Source: Closterium sp. Naga37s-1 (Eukaryota > Streptophyta > Zygnematophyceae > Desmidiales > Closteriaceae). From it: a DNA stretch of 64,000 bases. Shown here piece after piece: positions 33,101 through 45,221 of the stretch. Under the pieces are notes generated by a model, which was not told the DNA's origin, ran no database searches, and saw nothing but the letters and a program-made list of their open reading frames with translations. The first letter of the stretch is position 1. Each line of letters starts with the position of its first letter. The position numbers and the translations under genes were made by a program. The stretch lies in assembly GCA_947471745.1 (NCBI GenBank), contig CANJKZ010000929.1, positions 1,041,001-1,105,000 of the forward strand, given 5' to 3'.

Positions 33101-35774
33101 TCCGTCCCTCCCCCCGCCACCGCTCTTCCTTGTGCCAGGTCCCCCCCCGGTAGACCCCCTCCCCCCTCAGGGTCCTGCCCCTTCAGGTGTGTCCCAGGTA
33201 GACGCAGTCGAGCCTGTCGAGGTTACTGGTGACTCTGGTGCTGCTGAGGGTGCTGAGCCTGGGGGTGCTGACTCTGGGGGTGCTGAGCGTGTGGGTGCTA
33301 CGCCTGGGGGTGCTGAGCCTGAGGGTGCTACTACTGGGGGTGCTGAGCCTGGGGGTGCTGAGCCTGGGGGTGCTACTACTGGGGGTGCTGAGCCTGGGGG
33401 TGCTGAGCCTGGGGGTGCTACGCCTTGGGGTGCTGAGCTTGGGGGTGCTACGCCTGGAGGTGCTGAGCCTGGGGGTGCGGAGCCTGAGGGAGCTGGGCCT
33501 GCTCGTGTGGCGTCTGGCGGTGCTGAGCCTGGAGGTTCTCCGGGTGCTTCGTCTCGGCGGGAGCAACTCTCTCCACAGAAGCTGCGCGAGTGGTTTGCCC
33601 GGCGCTGGAGGCGTGCTGCTGGAGCTGGAGGTTCTTCGGCTGCTGAGGGTGCTGGTGCCGCGGGTCCCGGAGGTGCTCGTACTGGGAGTACTGGAGCTGC
33701 TGGACCTGCGGGTACGACTGGAGCTGGAGCTGCTGAGGGTGTTGGCGCTGAGGCTACTGCTGTCGGTCCTGGAGGCGGTCCTACTGGGGGTGCTACTGGT
33801 GCTGCTGGAGGTACTGGAGCTGGAGGTGCTGCTGGCGCTGGTGCTGCCGCTGGGGGTACTGGTGCTGTCCCTGCTGTGTCTGGAGTCGCCGCGCGGCCTC
33901 GGCCGTACTTCGTTCCGCTCCTTCAGCAGGTTCTTGGTCTCCCGCCTTCTACTGGTCCTCCTCCTCTCTTAGAGTGTCCACAGCCTGTCCCGTCACGGTT
34001 ACCTTTACAGCCGGCCTCCCCACTGCCCGCTCCTTCTCCCTACACTGGTCCTACTGGAGGTCTTGCTGAGCGTCGTGAGCCTGCGTCTCGCCCTGCGTCG
34101 CCTGTCCGTGCTGCTCGCACTAGTGGTCGTGGTTCGCGTCAGCGTCCTCCTCCTGTCCCTGGCACGCACCGGATGTCTCTGCGTCCGTCCACTGCTCCTC
34201 TGCATGCCCCTTTGCCTTCTCCTCCTGAGTCCTCTCTTCCTGCTCTTCCTGACCCGGATTCGGACTCTCTTCGTGCTGCCAGTCCTACTGTCACGCGTCT
34301 CCTTGCTACTCCTATGGACGCAGCAGCTATGGACGCAGAGATGGCTTCCTGGAAGTCCACAGGCACCTACGTTGACGAGGTTCCTCCGCCTGGGGCGAAC
34401 ATCGTCAGTGGCATGTGGATTTTCAGGGTGAAGCGGCCGCCGGGTTCTCCGCCTGTCTTCAAGGCGCGTTACGTGGCTCGTGGCTTCAGTCAGCGGCAGG
34501 GAGTTGACTACTTTCAGACCTTCTCTCCCACCCCGAAGATGACCACTCTTCGGGTACTGCTGCACATAGCTGCTCACCGCGACTACGAGCTGCACTCTCT
34601 TGACTTCAGCACTGCTTTCTTGCAGGGCAGCCTGCACAAGGAGATCTGGCTGCGTCGCCCACCTGGCTTCACTGGGTCTTTTCCTCCGGGCACCCAGTGG
34701 AGCCTCCGGCGGCCTGTCTACGGTCTCCGCCAGGCACCGCATGAGTGGCACGACACACTGAGGACTACACTTGCGGCTCTTGGGTTTGCTCCCTCTACTG
34801 CCGACCCGTCGCTGTTTCTGCGCACCGACACTTCTTTGCCGCCGTTCTACATCCTCGTGTACGTCGACGACTTGGTCTTCGCCACAGCTGACACTGCTGG
34901 ACTCGCCCACGTGAAGTCCGAGCTGCAGAAGAGACACACGTGCACAGACCTGGGTGAACTGCGCAGCTACCTTGGCTTGCAGATCACCCGGGACAGAGCA
35001 CGCCGCACCATTACCCTGACTCAGTCACACATGGTGCAGCAGGTCCTTCAGCGCTTCGGCTTCACGTACTCCTCGCCTCAGGCCACTCCTCTGCCTACTC
35101 GCCACTCGCTCTCAGCTCTGCCTTCGGATGAGTCCGTAGAGTCGAGTGGCCCGTACCCAGAGCTTGTTGGCTGCCTCATGTACCTGATGACCTGCACACG
35201 ACCTGACCTTGCATACCCTCTTAGCATTCTTGCACGCTATGTTGCTCCTGGGAGACACCGACCGGAGCACATGGCTGCAGCGAAGAGGGTGTTGCGCTAC
35301 TTGTGCAGTACGTCGGGCATGGGGCTTGTGCTTGGAGGGCAGAGTCCAGTGGTCCTCACTGGGCACGCAGACGCTTCTTGGGCTGACGACCAGGCTACGC
35401 AGCGGTCGTCACAGGGTTAAGCCTTCAGCCTTAGTTCCGGCTCTGTTTCGTGGCGGGCTACCCGCTCGTCTTCTGTTCTCGGCTCCAGTTGTGAGGCTGA
35501 GATCTACGCCGGGGCCATGGCTGCACAGGAGCTTCGCTGGCTCACCTACCTGCTGACTGACCTCGGAGAGCCGCCTCGTTCTCCTCCAGTGCTGTATCTC
35601 CGCTACTTCCTTGCTCGTGAGCTACAGCAGCGTGGTCAGCTGCGGCTTGCGTACGTGGCCTCTGAGGCCAACACTGCTGATATCTTCACCAAGGCACTTG
35701 CGCCTTGTGATCATCAGCGCTTCTGTACTCAGCTGGGTCTTGTGCCTACCTTGCCTCACTTGCTCACCCCTTGA
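30186..35774 (+). pseudogene. E3 Gag-Pol polyprotein, two stops and two deletions
   Basis: The Gag starts MATPSVLAFDAEG. It has a Gly/Ser run (about residues 265-335), poly-Gln, QQLREWYAARQ, and the Cys-His motif C-x13-C-x3-H-x4-C. Protease DSGAS is at 31732. A TAG at 32046-32048 replaces a Tyr codon. Integrase follows (HMDVWGP, HSDRGGEF, NGIAER), then a GGAEPGGAT linker repeat. About 114 residues are missing in frame near 34311 relative to E5, just before RT. YVDD is at 34860-34871. A TAA at 35418-35420 replaces Tyr in RNase H, and about 23 residues including the DNKAM Asp are missing near 35598. Ends HLLTP. Confidence 0.95.
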
Positions 35775-35960
35775 CCTTGTTTGTACTGTTGCATATATAT
35801 ATACACCTGCTCTTGCTTGTCTAGCCTTATATATATATATGTAATCTTGCATGTGAACTGGCCTTGTGGCCTTGAACTTGTGCTCGGAATGTGTGGTGAC
35901 TTTGTGATCCACCCTGAGCTTGCTTTGCTTTGCTTGACTGGTCTTGTGACCCCTTGTTCT

Positions 35961-35981
35961 CCCCCACTTTGCCTATGGGGG
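35961..35981 (+). promoter_or_regulatory. E3 PPT hairpin
   Basis: CCCCCA/TGGGGG with 9-nt loop, two bases before the 3' LTR. Confidence 0.6.
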
Positions 35982-35983
35982 TG

Positions 35984-36107
35984 TGTCAGATTTATATGAC
36001 ATAGCTACTGTAGGCTATAGTGGGGTAGCACATATGGGGTACAGTTTTCTAGGGTTTGCGTTTGTACCCAACTTTCCCTTAGTCATTTCATTCCTCGTTT
36101 CTTCTCA
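35984..36107 (+). repeat. E3 3' LTR
   Basis: One substitution from the 5' LTR (GCA to GCG in the loop region). Followed by AGCTG. Confidence 0.97.
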
Positions 36108-36112
36108 AGCTG

Positions 36113-36280
36113 TACTGTTGACTCAGGTGACGGTAGCTGCGCAGGACAAATCAGCATCCCCTTCCTGGGCGTGCACCCCGAAACACGAGAAAACTGCCCG
36201 GACGATAATAAAGTTTATCCATATCGTAAGAAATACGATGCAGAATTTTGTTTTTGCACTAGATGGCGCCACCCAAAAAT
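36113..36280 (+). repeat. Foldback element, left arm, inner part
   Basis: Reverse-complementary to 36311-36480. Shared blocks include AGCTGTAC, AGCTGCGCA, GCACTAGA and GATAATA. Joins 28969 when E3 and one TSD copy are removed. Confidence 0.82.
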
Positions 36281-36310
36281 AAGAATTTATTCTGGAAATA
36301 TAAATGTATA
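36281..36310. other. Foldback element spacer
   Basis: About 30 bp of AT-rich sequence between the arms, including the small palindrome AGAATTTATTCT. Confidence 0.7.
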
Positions 36311-36732
36311 TATTTTTTGGTGGCATCGTCTAGTGCAGAAACAAATTCAGCTTTGCATTCATTACGGTGAGGGTAAACTCTATTATCACCTGGGCAGTCT
36401 TCTCGTATTTCGAAGTGCATGCCTAAGAACGGGATGCCGATTTGCCGTGCGCAGCTTCCGTCATATGCGACAACTGTACAGCTGATCCAGCGTACAAAAC
36501 TCCTGGTGTGAAGCGGAAGTTATCGTCGAAATTGGGCAAATATAACATAACCATTCGAATTTTGCTTAGCGTGATCCGAAATCGCTTTCGATTCAGACTG
36601 TTTGTGTCATTTCAAATCGGAGCTCGAATAAAAAGGCATAATAGACAGCAATTCCTAAAAAAGAATGTGGTGTTCATACATACACAATAACATGGTTCGC
36701 ACCTGAATAGATTTCATAGCGAGAGTAGATTG
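36311..36732 (-). repeat. Foldback element, right arm, main part
   Basis: Inverted match of the left arm from the spacer outward. Cut at 36732 by E4, with the last bases at 51787-51815. Total arm lengths come to about 448 and 451 bp once E3 and E4 are removed, which supports one element of about 930 bp. No transposase frame is evident, so it is non-autonomous. Confidence 0.82.
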
Positions 36733-36861
36733 TGTCAAACTTATATGATCTAGCCTGTGTAGGCTGTAGCGGGTTAGATACTAAGGGGTACACAATTCTA
36801 GGGTTTCATATTTGTATCACTTTCATTCCTTAGCAAATCCATTCTCGTTCTAAGTTTCTCA
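36733..36861 (+). repeat. E4 5' LTR
   Basis: TGTCAAAC...TTTCTCA, identical to 51653-51781. The hairpin pair is weaker here (GGGGTACA with TGTATC). Confidence 0.97.
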
Positions 36862-37817
36862 TGGTATCGAGCAGGTTCCCTAGTGGGAACTGTCCTAGGG
36901 CCCACCAAGATCGATTTTTTTTTTTCCCGCCCGGGGCGCGCGTTGTCCCCTGCCCGAGGCGTGCCTAGTGTTCTGCCCTTAGCGGCCCGTCGCGCCCTCC
37001 TTAGCGGCCCCGTCGCGCCCTCCTTAGCGGCCCCGTCGCGCACTCCTTAGCGGCCCCGTCGCGCCCTCCTTAGCGGCCCGTCGCGCCGCCCTTGGCGGCC
37101 CCGTCGCCGCCTCTGCCGGCCTCGTTGCCGCCCTTGACGGCCCAGTCGCCGCCCCTACCGGCCATGTTGCCGCCCTGAACGGCCCCGTCGCCGCCCCTTC
37201 CGGCCCCGTCGCCGCCTCCCCCTTTCAGCGGCCCCGTCGCCGCCCTTTTAGCGGCCCCGTCGCCGCCCTTTCAGCGGCCCCGTCGCCGCCCTTTCAGCGG
37301 CCCCGTCGCCGCCCTCTCAGCGGCCCCGTCGCCGCCCTTTCAGCGGCCCCGTCGCCGCCTCTTAGCGGCTTCGTCGCCGCCCTTCAGTGGCCCCGTCGCC
37401 GCCCTTTCAGCGGCCCCGTCGCCGCCTCTTAGCGGCTTCGTCGCCGCCCTTCAGTGGCCCCGTCGCCGCCCTTTCAGCGGCCCCGTCGCCGCCTCTTAGC
37501 GGCTTTGTCGCCGCCCTTCAGCGGCTCCGTCGCCGCCCTTCAGCGGCCCCGTCGCCGCCCCTTCAGCGGCCCCGTCGCCGCCCTTTCAGCGGCCCCGTCG
37601 CCGCCCTCTCAGCGGCCCCGTCGCCGCCCTTTCAGCGGCCCCGTCGCCGCCTCTTAGCGGCTTCGTCGCCGCCCTTCAGTGGCCCCGTCGCCGCCCTTTC
37701 AGCGGCCCCGTCGCCGCCTCTGAGAGGCTTTGTCGCCGCCCTTCAGCGGCCCCGTCGCCGCCCTTCAGCGGCCCCGTCGCCGCCCCTTTCCGTGGCCCCG
37801 TCGCCGCCCCTTTCTGC
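36862..37817 (+). repeat. E4 leader, first part
   Basis: PBS TGGTATCGAGCAGG, GTTCCC-TAGT-GGGAAC, GGGCCCACCA and a T-run. Then a 20-22 bp unit GGCCCCGTCGCCGCCCTTTCA repeated some two dozen times with variants. The leader is split by E5 at 37817 and resumes at 45222. Confidence 0.85.
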
Positions 37818-37943
37818 TGTCAGATTTATATGACAGAGCTACTGTAGGCTATAGTGGGGTAGCACATATGGGGTACAGTTTTCTAGGGTTTGCATTTTGT
37901 ACCCAACTTTCCCTTAGTCATTCTCATTCCTCGTTTCTTCTCA
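37818..37943 (+). repeat. E5 5' LTR
   Basis: TGTCAG...TTCTCA, identical to the 3' copy. Contains GGGTACA/TGTACCC hairpin. Confidence 0.97.
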
Positions 37944-39006
37944 TGGTATCGAGCAGGTTCCCTAGTGGGAACGATTCCTAGGGCCCACCACCACGAAATT
38001 TTTTTCCTGCCCGGAGCGCGCTTCGCTCAGGCCCGAGTCGCGCCCTGGGTGCTCCCCCCCTACCGTCGCGCCCTCGCTAGGCCCCTCACGGCCCCGTCGC
38101 GTCGCCCTTAGCGGCCCCCTCACGGCTCGTCGAGCCGCCCCTTACGGCCCTTCGTGCCGCCCTTACGGCCCGTCGCGCCCGTCGTGCCGTCCCTTACGGC
38201 CCCTCGCGCGGCCCCTTACGCCCCTTACGGCCCCTCGCGCGGCCCCTCACGGCCCCCTACGGCTCGTCGCCGCCCTCCGCGGCCCCGCCACCTACCTGTG
38301 CGGCCCCACCACCTACCTGTGCGGCCCCGCCACCTACCTGCGGCCCCGCCACTTACTAGCGGCCCCGCCACCTACCTGCGGCCCCGCCACCTACTAGCGG
38401 CCCCGCCACCTACCTGCGGTCCCGCCACCTACCTGCGGCCCCGCCACCTCCTAGCGGCCCCGCCACCTACCTGCGGCCCCGCCACCTACCAGCGGCCCCG
38501 CCACCTACCCGCGGCCCCGCCACCTACCTGTGCTGGCCCCGCCACCTACCTGCGGCCCCGCCACCTACCAACGGCCCCGCCACCTACCGGCGGCCCCGCC
38601 ACCTACTAGCGGCCCCGCCACCTACCTGCGGCCCCGCCGCCTCCTCTCAGCGGCCTCGCCGCCTCCTCCCAGCGGCCCCGGGCACCGCCCTCTCAGCGGC
38701 CCCGCCGCGCCGCCAAGCAGCCGAGCCGCCCAGCCGCCGAGCCGCCCGGCAGCCGAGCCGCCCAGAAGCCGAGCCGCCGAGCCGCCCAGCAGCCGAGCCG
38801 CCGAGCCGCCCAGCAGCCGAGCCGCCGAGCCGCCCAGCAGCCGCGCCGCCGAGCCGCCCTGCAGCCGAGCTGCCGAGCCGCCCAGCAGCCGAGCCGCCGA
38901 GCCGCCCTGCAACCGAGCCACCCGAGCAGCCCTGTCCGGTAAGAGCAGCGCCTCTTTCACAGCACTGCCCTCACCCTACTGTTTGCGCTGCTAGTCTACT
39001 GCTGTC
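37944..39006 (+). repeat. E5 leader
   Basis: Same PBS, hairpin, GGGCCCACCA and T-run as E3. Then GCCCCTTACGG units, then GGCCCCGCCACCTACCTGC units (about 19 bp, 38280-38640), then GCCGAGCCGCCCAGCA units. A GGTAAGAGC string sits at 38938. Confidence 0.8.
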
Positions 39007-40032
39007 ATGGCTACCCCTAGTGTCCTCGCTTTTGATGCTGAGGGTCGGGCCATTGACTTTGACGTCTGGATAGATGACCTGCAGCTTTTCTTACAGTGCG
39101 ACAGAGCAGACGGCCTCTCCCTCTTTGACCTCACTTCTGGTGCCTCCCCTGCCCCCGCTGCTGATGCTGACGCCACTGTTCGCTCACAGTGGGCCACGCG
39201 CGATGCTGCTGCACGTCTTGCTGTGCGTCGCCACCTGCCTACCTCTGAGCGTGCGCACTTTAGCCAGTACAAGAGTGCTCACACCTTGTACGACGCTGTA
39301 GTTGCGCGCTACTCCTCCCCTGCCACTGCTGCACTGAGCCGCCTCATGCTACCGTACCTCTTCCCTGACCTTGCTGCCTTTCCCACAGTCGCTGACCTCA
39401 TTACGCACCTCCGCACTAGTGACACTCGCTACCGCGCTGCGCTTCCTGCTGAGTTCTGCGCCAAGAACCCCCCCCCCATGTACATCACCCTCTACTACAT
39501 AGTCACCCGGCTCCCTGACTCCCTTCGCGTAGTCAGGGACCACTTCCTCTCAGTTTGCCCCACCACTCTCACCGTTGACCTCCTCGAGAAGTCCCTCCTA
39601 GCAGCAGAGAAGAGCATAGTCGCTGTAGGAGCCTCTCGTGGTGACCCTCGCACCCCCATCTTTGAGGGGTGTTCCCCCTCCCCCCTTTTGCCCTCTGTTG
39701 CCTCTGCTGCTGCGGCCGACCTCGTTGGGCTTGAGTCGGTCGGTGCGGCGTCTACTCCTAGCGGGAGACGCCGCCCTGGCAAGGGCAAGGGGGGCAGGGG
39801 CACTGGAGGAGCTAGCGGGGGCGGTGGAGGCGGCGGTGGAGGCAGTGGAGGGGGTGGGGGTGACGGTGGTGGTGGTGGTGGGGGTGGAGGTGTCGGTGGC
39901 GGCGGTGGAGGCGGAGGCGGCGGCGGCGGTGGCGGTGGGAGCGGAGGTAGCGGCGGTGGAGGAGGCGGCGGCGGAGGAGGTGGAGCTGGTCGGGGTGGCG
40001 CTGCGCAGAGGGTTGGCTCCGGTGGTGGTCAG

Positions 40033-40067
<35 letters not shown>

Positions 40068-43000
40068 CACTCGTGACATCCCCCCCCCTCAGCAGCTCCG
40101 TGAGTGGTACGCTGCACGCCAGCGGGGTGGGGGTACTGGTCCGTGCACCTACGTCCTCCGCACCGGCGACCGCGCGGGTGACCAGTGCGGGGGGGCGCAC
40201 TTCACCCAGCGCTGCTTTGGCCGCCTGACGGACGCTTGGCCTCACCAGTTCCCTGAGGCCACTGAGATCCCCCGCTGGGGTGAGCTGTCTAGGGCGGGTG
40301 TCGCTGTCTTTGACCTTGACTTTGATGCTATTCTTGCTGCTATGTATACTGTGACTATTAGTGATGAGGGTGACTGTTACCGGTGTTTTCCGCCCGACCC
40401 GGGCATTGAGACTGCTGCTCTAGGTACTGGTGAGGCTGCTGCTCTAGGTGCTAGCGAGGCTGCTGCTCTAGGTGCGTCTGCTCCCTCAGGTGCTGGTGAG
40501 TCTGCTCTCTCAGGTTCTGCGTCGGCTTCGGCCTCCCACACCTTCACCCTTGACTCGGGGGCTTCTCGCTCCTTCTTTCGAGACCGCACCACACTCACGC
40601 CGCTTGGCCGGCCAGTTGCGGTCTCTCTGGCAGACCCCTCTGGGGGTCCTGTCCTTGCTCACTTCTCCACTGTCCTCCCGTGTCCGGCGGCCCCCTCTGG
40701 CACCCTGTCTGGTCTTTACCTCCCCTCGTTCTCTACGAACTTGGTGAGTGGTGCTGACCTACAGGATGCGGGGGTTCACCAGTTCACTCCTGCGAGTCAG
40801 CGGGTGACCCACTGCACGGACGCTCGGACTGGCCGACACCTGGCCACGTTTACCCGTCGGCCGGGGTCGAGCCTGTACACCCTGACCACTGCGTCTCCTC
40901 CAGTCACTGCGTCTGGTCAGGTAGCTGCGTCGGGTCAGGTGTTTGCTGTAGCGTCCAGGTCTGGTCCTGAGTCTGCCCCCTGTTCGTGTCGCCTCCTGTC
41001 TCACGAGACTCTCCTCTGGCACCACCGCCTTGGTCACCCCTCCCTGCTTCGTCTCCGAGGCATGGCCTCCCGTGTCCTTGTCTCTGGTCTTCCCCGGTCC
41101 CTCCCTCCCCTTCCTCCGGGGCCTGGCCCTACCTGCGTCCCCTGTGTCGAGGGGCGGCAGCGGGCTGCCCCTCACTCCTCCCAGTTTCCTCCGACAGAGG
41201 CCCCGCTGCAGACGCTTCACATGGACCTGTGGGGCCCGGCCCGCGTCCGTGGACAGGGTCACGAACGCTACTTCCTTCTGGTGGTTGACGACTACTCGCG
41301 TTACACCACAGTCTTCCCCTTGCGCAGCAAGGGTGATGTCACTGAGGTGTTGATCGACTGGATCCGCGCAGCTCGTCTCCAGCTCAGGCAGAGCTTCGGC
41401 TCGGACTTTCCTGTTCTGCGTCTGCACTCTGACAGAGGTGGAGAGTTCTCCTCTGGCCTTCTGCGAGCCTACTGTCGTGCGCGAGGCATCCGCCAGACCT
41501 TCACGCTTCCGGACTCTCCACAGCAAAATGGGATTGCTGAGCGCCGCATTGGCATGGTCATGGACGTCGCCCGTACGTCCATGATGCATGCGGCTGCCCC
41601 CCATTTTCTGTGGCCGTTTGCGGTTCGGTACGCGGCGCATCAGATCAACCTTCACCCTAGGGTCTCCAGGCCGGAGACCTCCCCAGCTTTGCTGTGGACG
41701 GGGAAGGTTGGCGATGCGTCTGCGTTCCATGTCTGGGGATCTCGGGCGTTTGTCCGCGACTTGTCTGTGGACAAGCTGTCCCCTCGTGCTGCTCCTTGCG
41801 TCTTCCTTGGCTTCCCCCCTGACGCGCCAGGGTGGCAGTTCTACCACCCCACCTCTCGCCGTGTTCTGTCCTCCCAGGACGTCACGTTTGACGAGTCGGT
41901 CCCCTACTACCGCCTCTTCCCCTACCGCACTCCGTCCCTCCCCCCACCACCGCTCTTCCTTGTGCCAGGTCCCCCCCCGGTAGACCCCCTCCCCCCTCAA
42001 GGTCCTGCCCCTTCAGGTGTGTCCCAGGTAGACGCAGTCGAGCCTGTCGAGGTTACTGGTGACTCTGGTGCTGCTGAGGGTGCTGAGCTTGGGGGTGCTG
42101 ACGCTGGGGGTGCTGAGCATGTGGGTGCTACGCCTGGGGGTGCTGAGCCTGGGGGTGCTGAGCCTGGGGGTGCTGAGCCTGGGGGTGCTACGCCTGGAGG
42201 TGCGGAGCCTGAGGGAGCTGGGCCTGCTTGTGTGGCGTCTGGCGGTGCTTAGCCTGGAGGTTCTCCGGGTGCTTCGTCTCGGCGGGAGCCACTCTCTCCA
42301 CAGGAGCTGCGCGAGTGGTTTGCCCAGCGCTGGAGGCGTGCTGCTGGTGCTAGAGGTTCTTCGGCTACTGAGGGTGCTGGTGCCGCGGGTCCCGGAGGTG
42401 CTCGTACTGGGAGTACTGGAGCTGCTGGGCCTACGGGTACGACTGGAGCTGGAGCTGCGGAGGGTGTTGACGCTGAGGCTACTGCTGTCGGTCCTGGAGG
42501 CGGTTCTGCTGCGGGTGCTACTGGTGCTGCTGGAGGTACTGGAGCTGGAGGTGCTGCTGGCGCTGGTGCTGCCGCTGGGGGTACTGGTGCTGTCCCTGCT
42601 GTGTCTGGAGTCGCCGCGCGGCCTCGGCCGTACTTCGTTCCGCTCCTTCAGCAGGTTCTTGGTCTCCCGCCTTCTACTGGTCCTCCTCCTCCCTTAGAGT
42701 GTCCACAGCCTGTCCTGTCACAGTTACAGTTACAGCCGGCCTCCCCACTGCCCGCTCCTTCTCCCTACACTGGTCCTACTGGAGGTCTTGCTGAGCGTCG
42801 TGAGCCTGCGTCGCGTCCTACGTCGCCTGTCCGTACTGTTCGCGCTAGTGGTCGTTGTTCGCGTCAGCGTCCTCCTCCTGTCCCTGGCACGCACCGGATG
42901 TCTCTGCGTCCGTCCACTGCTCCTCTGCGTGCCCCTTTGCCTTCTCCTCCTGAGTCCTCTCTTCCTGCTCTTCCCGACCCGGAGTCGGACTCTCTTCGTG

Positions 43001-44883
43001 CTGCCCGTCCTACTGTCACGCGTCTCCTTGCTACTGTCGTCACTGACCCTTCCTTTGCGTCCACTGCTGCGTCTGCCCTAGTTGCTGAGCTCGTCGACTT
43101 TGCTGCTCGCTGTCGTCTAGACTACGCTGCTTGTCTTGTCGCTGAGTCTGAGTCTGTCTGTCCTCCGTCCGTCGGGGGTGAGTGTGCCCTTGGCACGGAC
43201 GTCCTTGAGGACAGGCAGGAGGAGTTCCAGTGTTTGGCTGCTGCTTCACCTCATCTCGTGTCCGTACTGCTTACCCCTGAGGGAGACCCGGATGCACTTG
43301 GCATCCCGACTCCGCGCTCTTACGCGGAGGCGATAGAGGGTCCCTACTCCTCTCAGTGGCAGGCAGCTATGGACACAGAGATGGCTTCCTGGAAGTCCAC
43401 AGGCACCTACGTTGACGAGGTTCCCCCGCCTGGGGCGAACATCGTCAGTGGCATGTGGATTTTCAGGGTGAAGCGGCCGCCGGGTTCTCCGCCTGTCTTC
43501 AAGGCGCGTTACGTGGCTCGTGGCTTCAGTCAGCGGCAGGGAGTTGACTACTTTCATACCTTCTCTCCCACCCCGAAGATGACCACTCTTCGGGTACTGC
43601 TGCACATAGCTGCTCACCGCGACTACGAGCTGCACTCTCTTGACTTCAGCACTGCTTTCTTGCAGGGCAGCCTGCACGAGGAGATCTGGCTGCGTCGCCC
43701 ACCTGGCTTCACTGGGTCTTTTCCTCCTGGCACCCAGTGGAGCCTCCGTCGGCCAGTCTACGGTCTCCGCCAGGCACCGCGTGAGTGGCACGACACACTG
43801 AGGACTACACTTGCGGCTCTTGGGTTTGCTCCCTCTACTGCCGACCCGTCGCTGTTTCTGCGCACCGACACTTCTTTGCCGCCGTTCTACATCCTCGTGT
43901 ACGTCGACGACTTGGTCTTTGCCACAGCTGACACTGCTGGACTCGCCCACGTGAAGTCCGAGCTGCAGAAGAGACACACGTGCACAGACCTGGGTGAACT
44001 GCGCAGCTACCTTGGCTTGCAGATCACCCGGGACAGAGCACGCCGCACCATTACCCTGACTCAGTCACACATGGTGCAGCAGGTCCTTCAGCGCTTCGGC
44101 TTCACGTACTCCTCGCCTCAGGCCACTCCTCTGCCTACTCGCCACTCGCTCTCAGCTCTGCCTTCGGATGAGTCCGTAGAGTCGAGTGGCCCGTACCCAG
44201 AGCTTGTTGGGTGCCTCATGTACCTGATGACCTGCATACGACCTGACCTCGCATACCCTCTTAGCATTCTCGCACGCTATGTTGCTCCTGGGAGACACAG
44301 ACCGGAGCACATGGCTACAGCGAAGAGGGTGTTGCGTTACTTGTGCAGTACGTCGGGCATGGGGCTTGTGCTTGGAGGGCAGAGTCCAGTGGTCCTCACT
44401 GGGCACGCAGACGCTTCTTGGGCTGACGACCAGGCTACGCAGCGGTCGTCACAGGGTTACACCTTCAGCCTTGGTTCCGGCTCTGTTTCGTGGCGGGCTA
44501 CCCGCTCGTCTTCTGTTCTCGGCTCCAGTTGTGAGGCTGAGATCTACGCCGGGGCCATGGCTGCACAGGAGCTACGCTGGCTCACCTACCTGCTGACTGA
44601 CCTCGGAGAGCCGCCTCGTTCTCCTCCAGTGCTGTACGTAGACAACAAGGCCATGCTGGCCTTGTGTCGAGAGCAGAGACTGGAGCACAGAACGAAGCAC
44701 ATTGCTCTCCGCTACTTCCTTGCTCGTGAGCTACAGCAGCGTGGTCAGCTGCGGCTTGCGTACGTGGCCTCTCAGGCCAACACGCTTGATATCTTCACCA
44801 AGGCACTTGCGCCTTGTGATCATCAGCGTTTCTGTACTCAGCTGGGCCTTGTGCCTACCTTGCCTCACTTGCTCACCCCTTGA
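39007..44883 (+). pseudogene. E5 Gag-Pol polyprotein with one linker stop
   Basis: Frame of 1958 codons broken only by TAG at 42250-42252 (codon 1082; Glu in relatives). Order: Gag 1-260; Gly-rich run about 265-335; poly-Gln about 345; QQLREWYA about 363; Cys-His motif about 380-403; protease DSGAS at 516; GAG-pre-integrase WHHRLGHPS at 671; integrase D740, D809 and E845 (D-x35-E); GGAEPGGA linker with PQELREWFA; RT with YVDD at 1632-1635; RNase H with HADASWADD at about 1800. The integrase would insert cDNA and RT/RNase H would copy the RNA. Without readthrough of the stop, RT is not made from this copy. Confidence 0.95.
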
Positions 44884-45067
44884 CCTTGTTTGTACTGTTG
44901 CATATATATAGACACCTGCTCTTGCTTGTCTAGCCTTATATATATATGTAATCCTGCATGTGAACTGGCCTTGTGGCCTTGAACCTGTGCTCGGAATGTG
45001 TGGTGACTTTGTGATCCACCCTGAGCTTGCTTTGCTTTGCTTGACTGGTCTTGTGACCCCTTGTTCT

Positions 45068-45088
45068 CCCCCACTTTGCCTATGGGGG
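45068..45088 (+). promoter_or_regulatory. E5 PPT hairpin
   Basis: CCCCCA/TGGGGG, 9-nt loop, two bases before the 3' LTR. Confidence 0.6.
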
Positions 45089-45090
45089 TG

Positions 45091-45216
45091 TGTCAGATTT
45101 ATATGACAGAGCTACTGTAGGCTATAGTGGGGTAGCACATATGGGGTACAGTTTTCTAGGGTTTGCATTTTGTACCCAACTTTCCCTTAGTCATTCTCAT
45201 TCCTCGTTTCTTCTCA
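45091..45216 (+). repeat. E5 3' LTR
   Basis: Identical to 37818-37943. Followed by TCCGC. Confidence 0.97.
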
Positions 45217-45221
45217 TCCGC

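Larger units (their letters stand above)
28970..36107 (+). mobile_element. E3, Ty1/copia element, TSD AGCTG
   Basis: LTRs 28970-29093 and 35984-36107 (124 bp each) differ at one base. TSD AGCTG is perfect (28965-28969, 36108-36112). Leader, Gag-Pol in copia order and the PPT hairpin are present. Despite the young LTRs the coding region has two stops and two in-frame deletions, so this copy probably moved with proteins from a relative, or decayed right after insertion. Confidence 0.97.
37818..45216 (+). mobile_element. E5, Ty1/copia element nested in E4 leader
   Basis: LTRs 37818-37943 and 45091-45216 (126 bp) read identically. Flanks are TCTGC (37813-37817) and TCCGC (45217-45221), a duplication with one mismatch. 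The LTR is a close variant of the E3 LTR, so E3 and E5 are one subfamily. Gag-Pol has a single in-frame stop, the best preserved coding region of the clade in this window. Confidence 0.95.

Noticed and set aside
38280..38640. Regular repeats resembling a CRISPR array
   Set aside because: Contiguous 19-bp tandem units without unique spacers, inside a eukaryotic retrotransposon leader.
40759..42000. 413-residue antisense frame, and similar antisense frames at 31929-33017 and 4896-5903
   Set aside because: They are mirror images of the integrase coding region, recur in each copy and carry no domain. GC-rich codon usage explains them.
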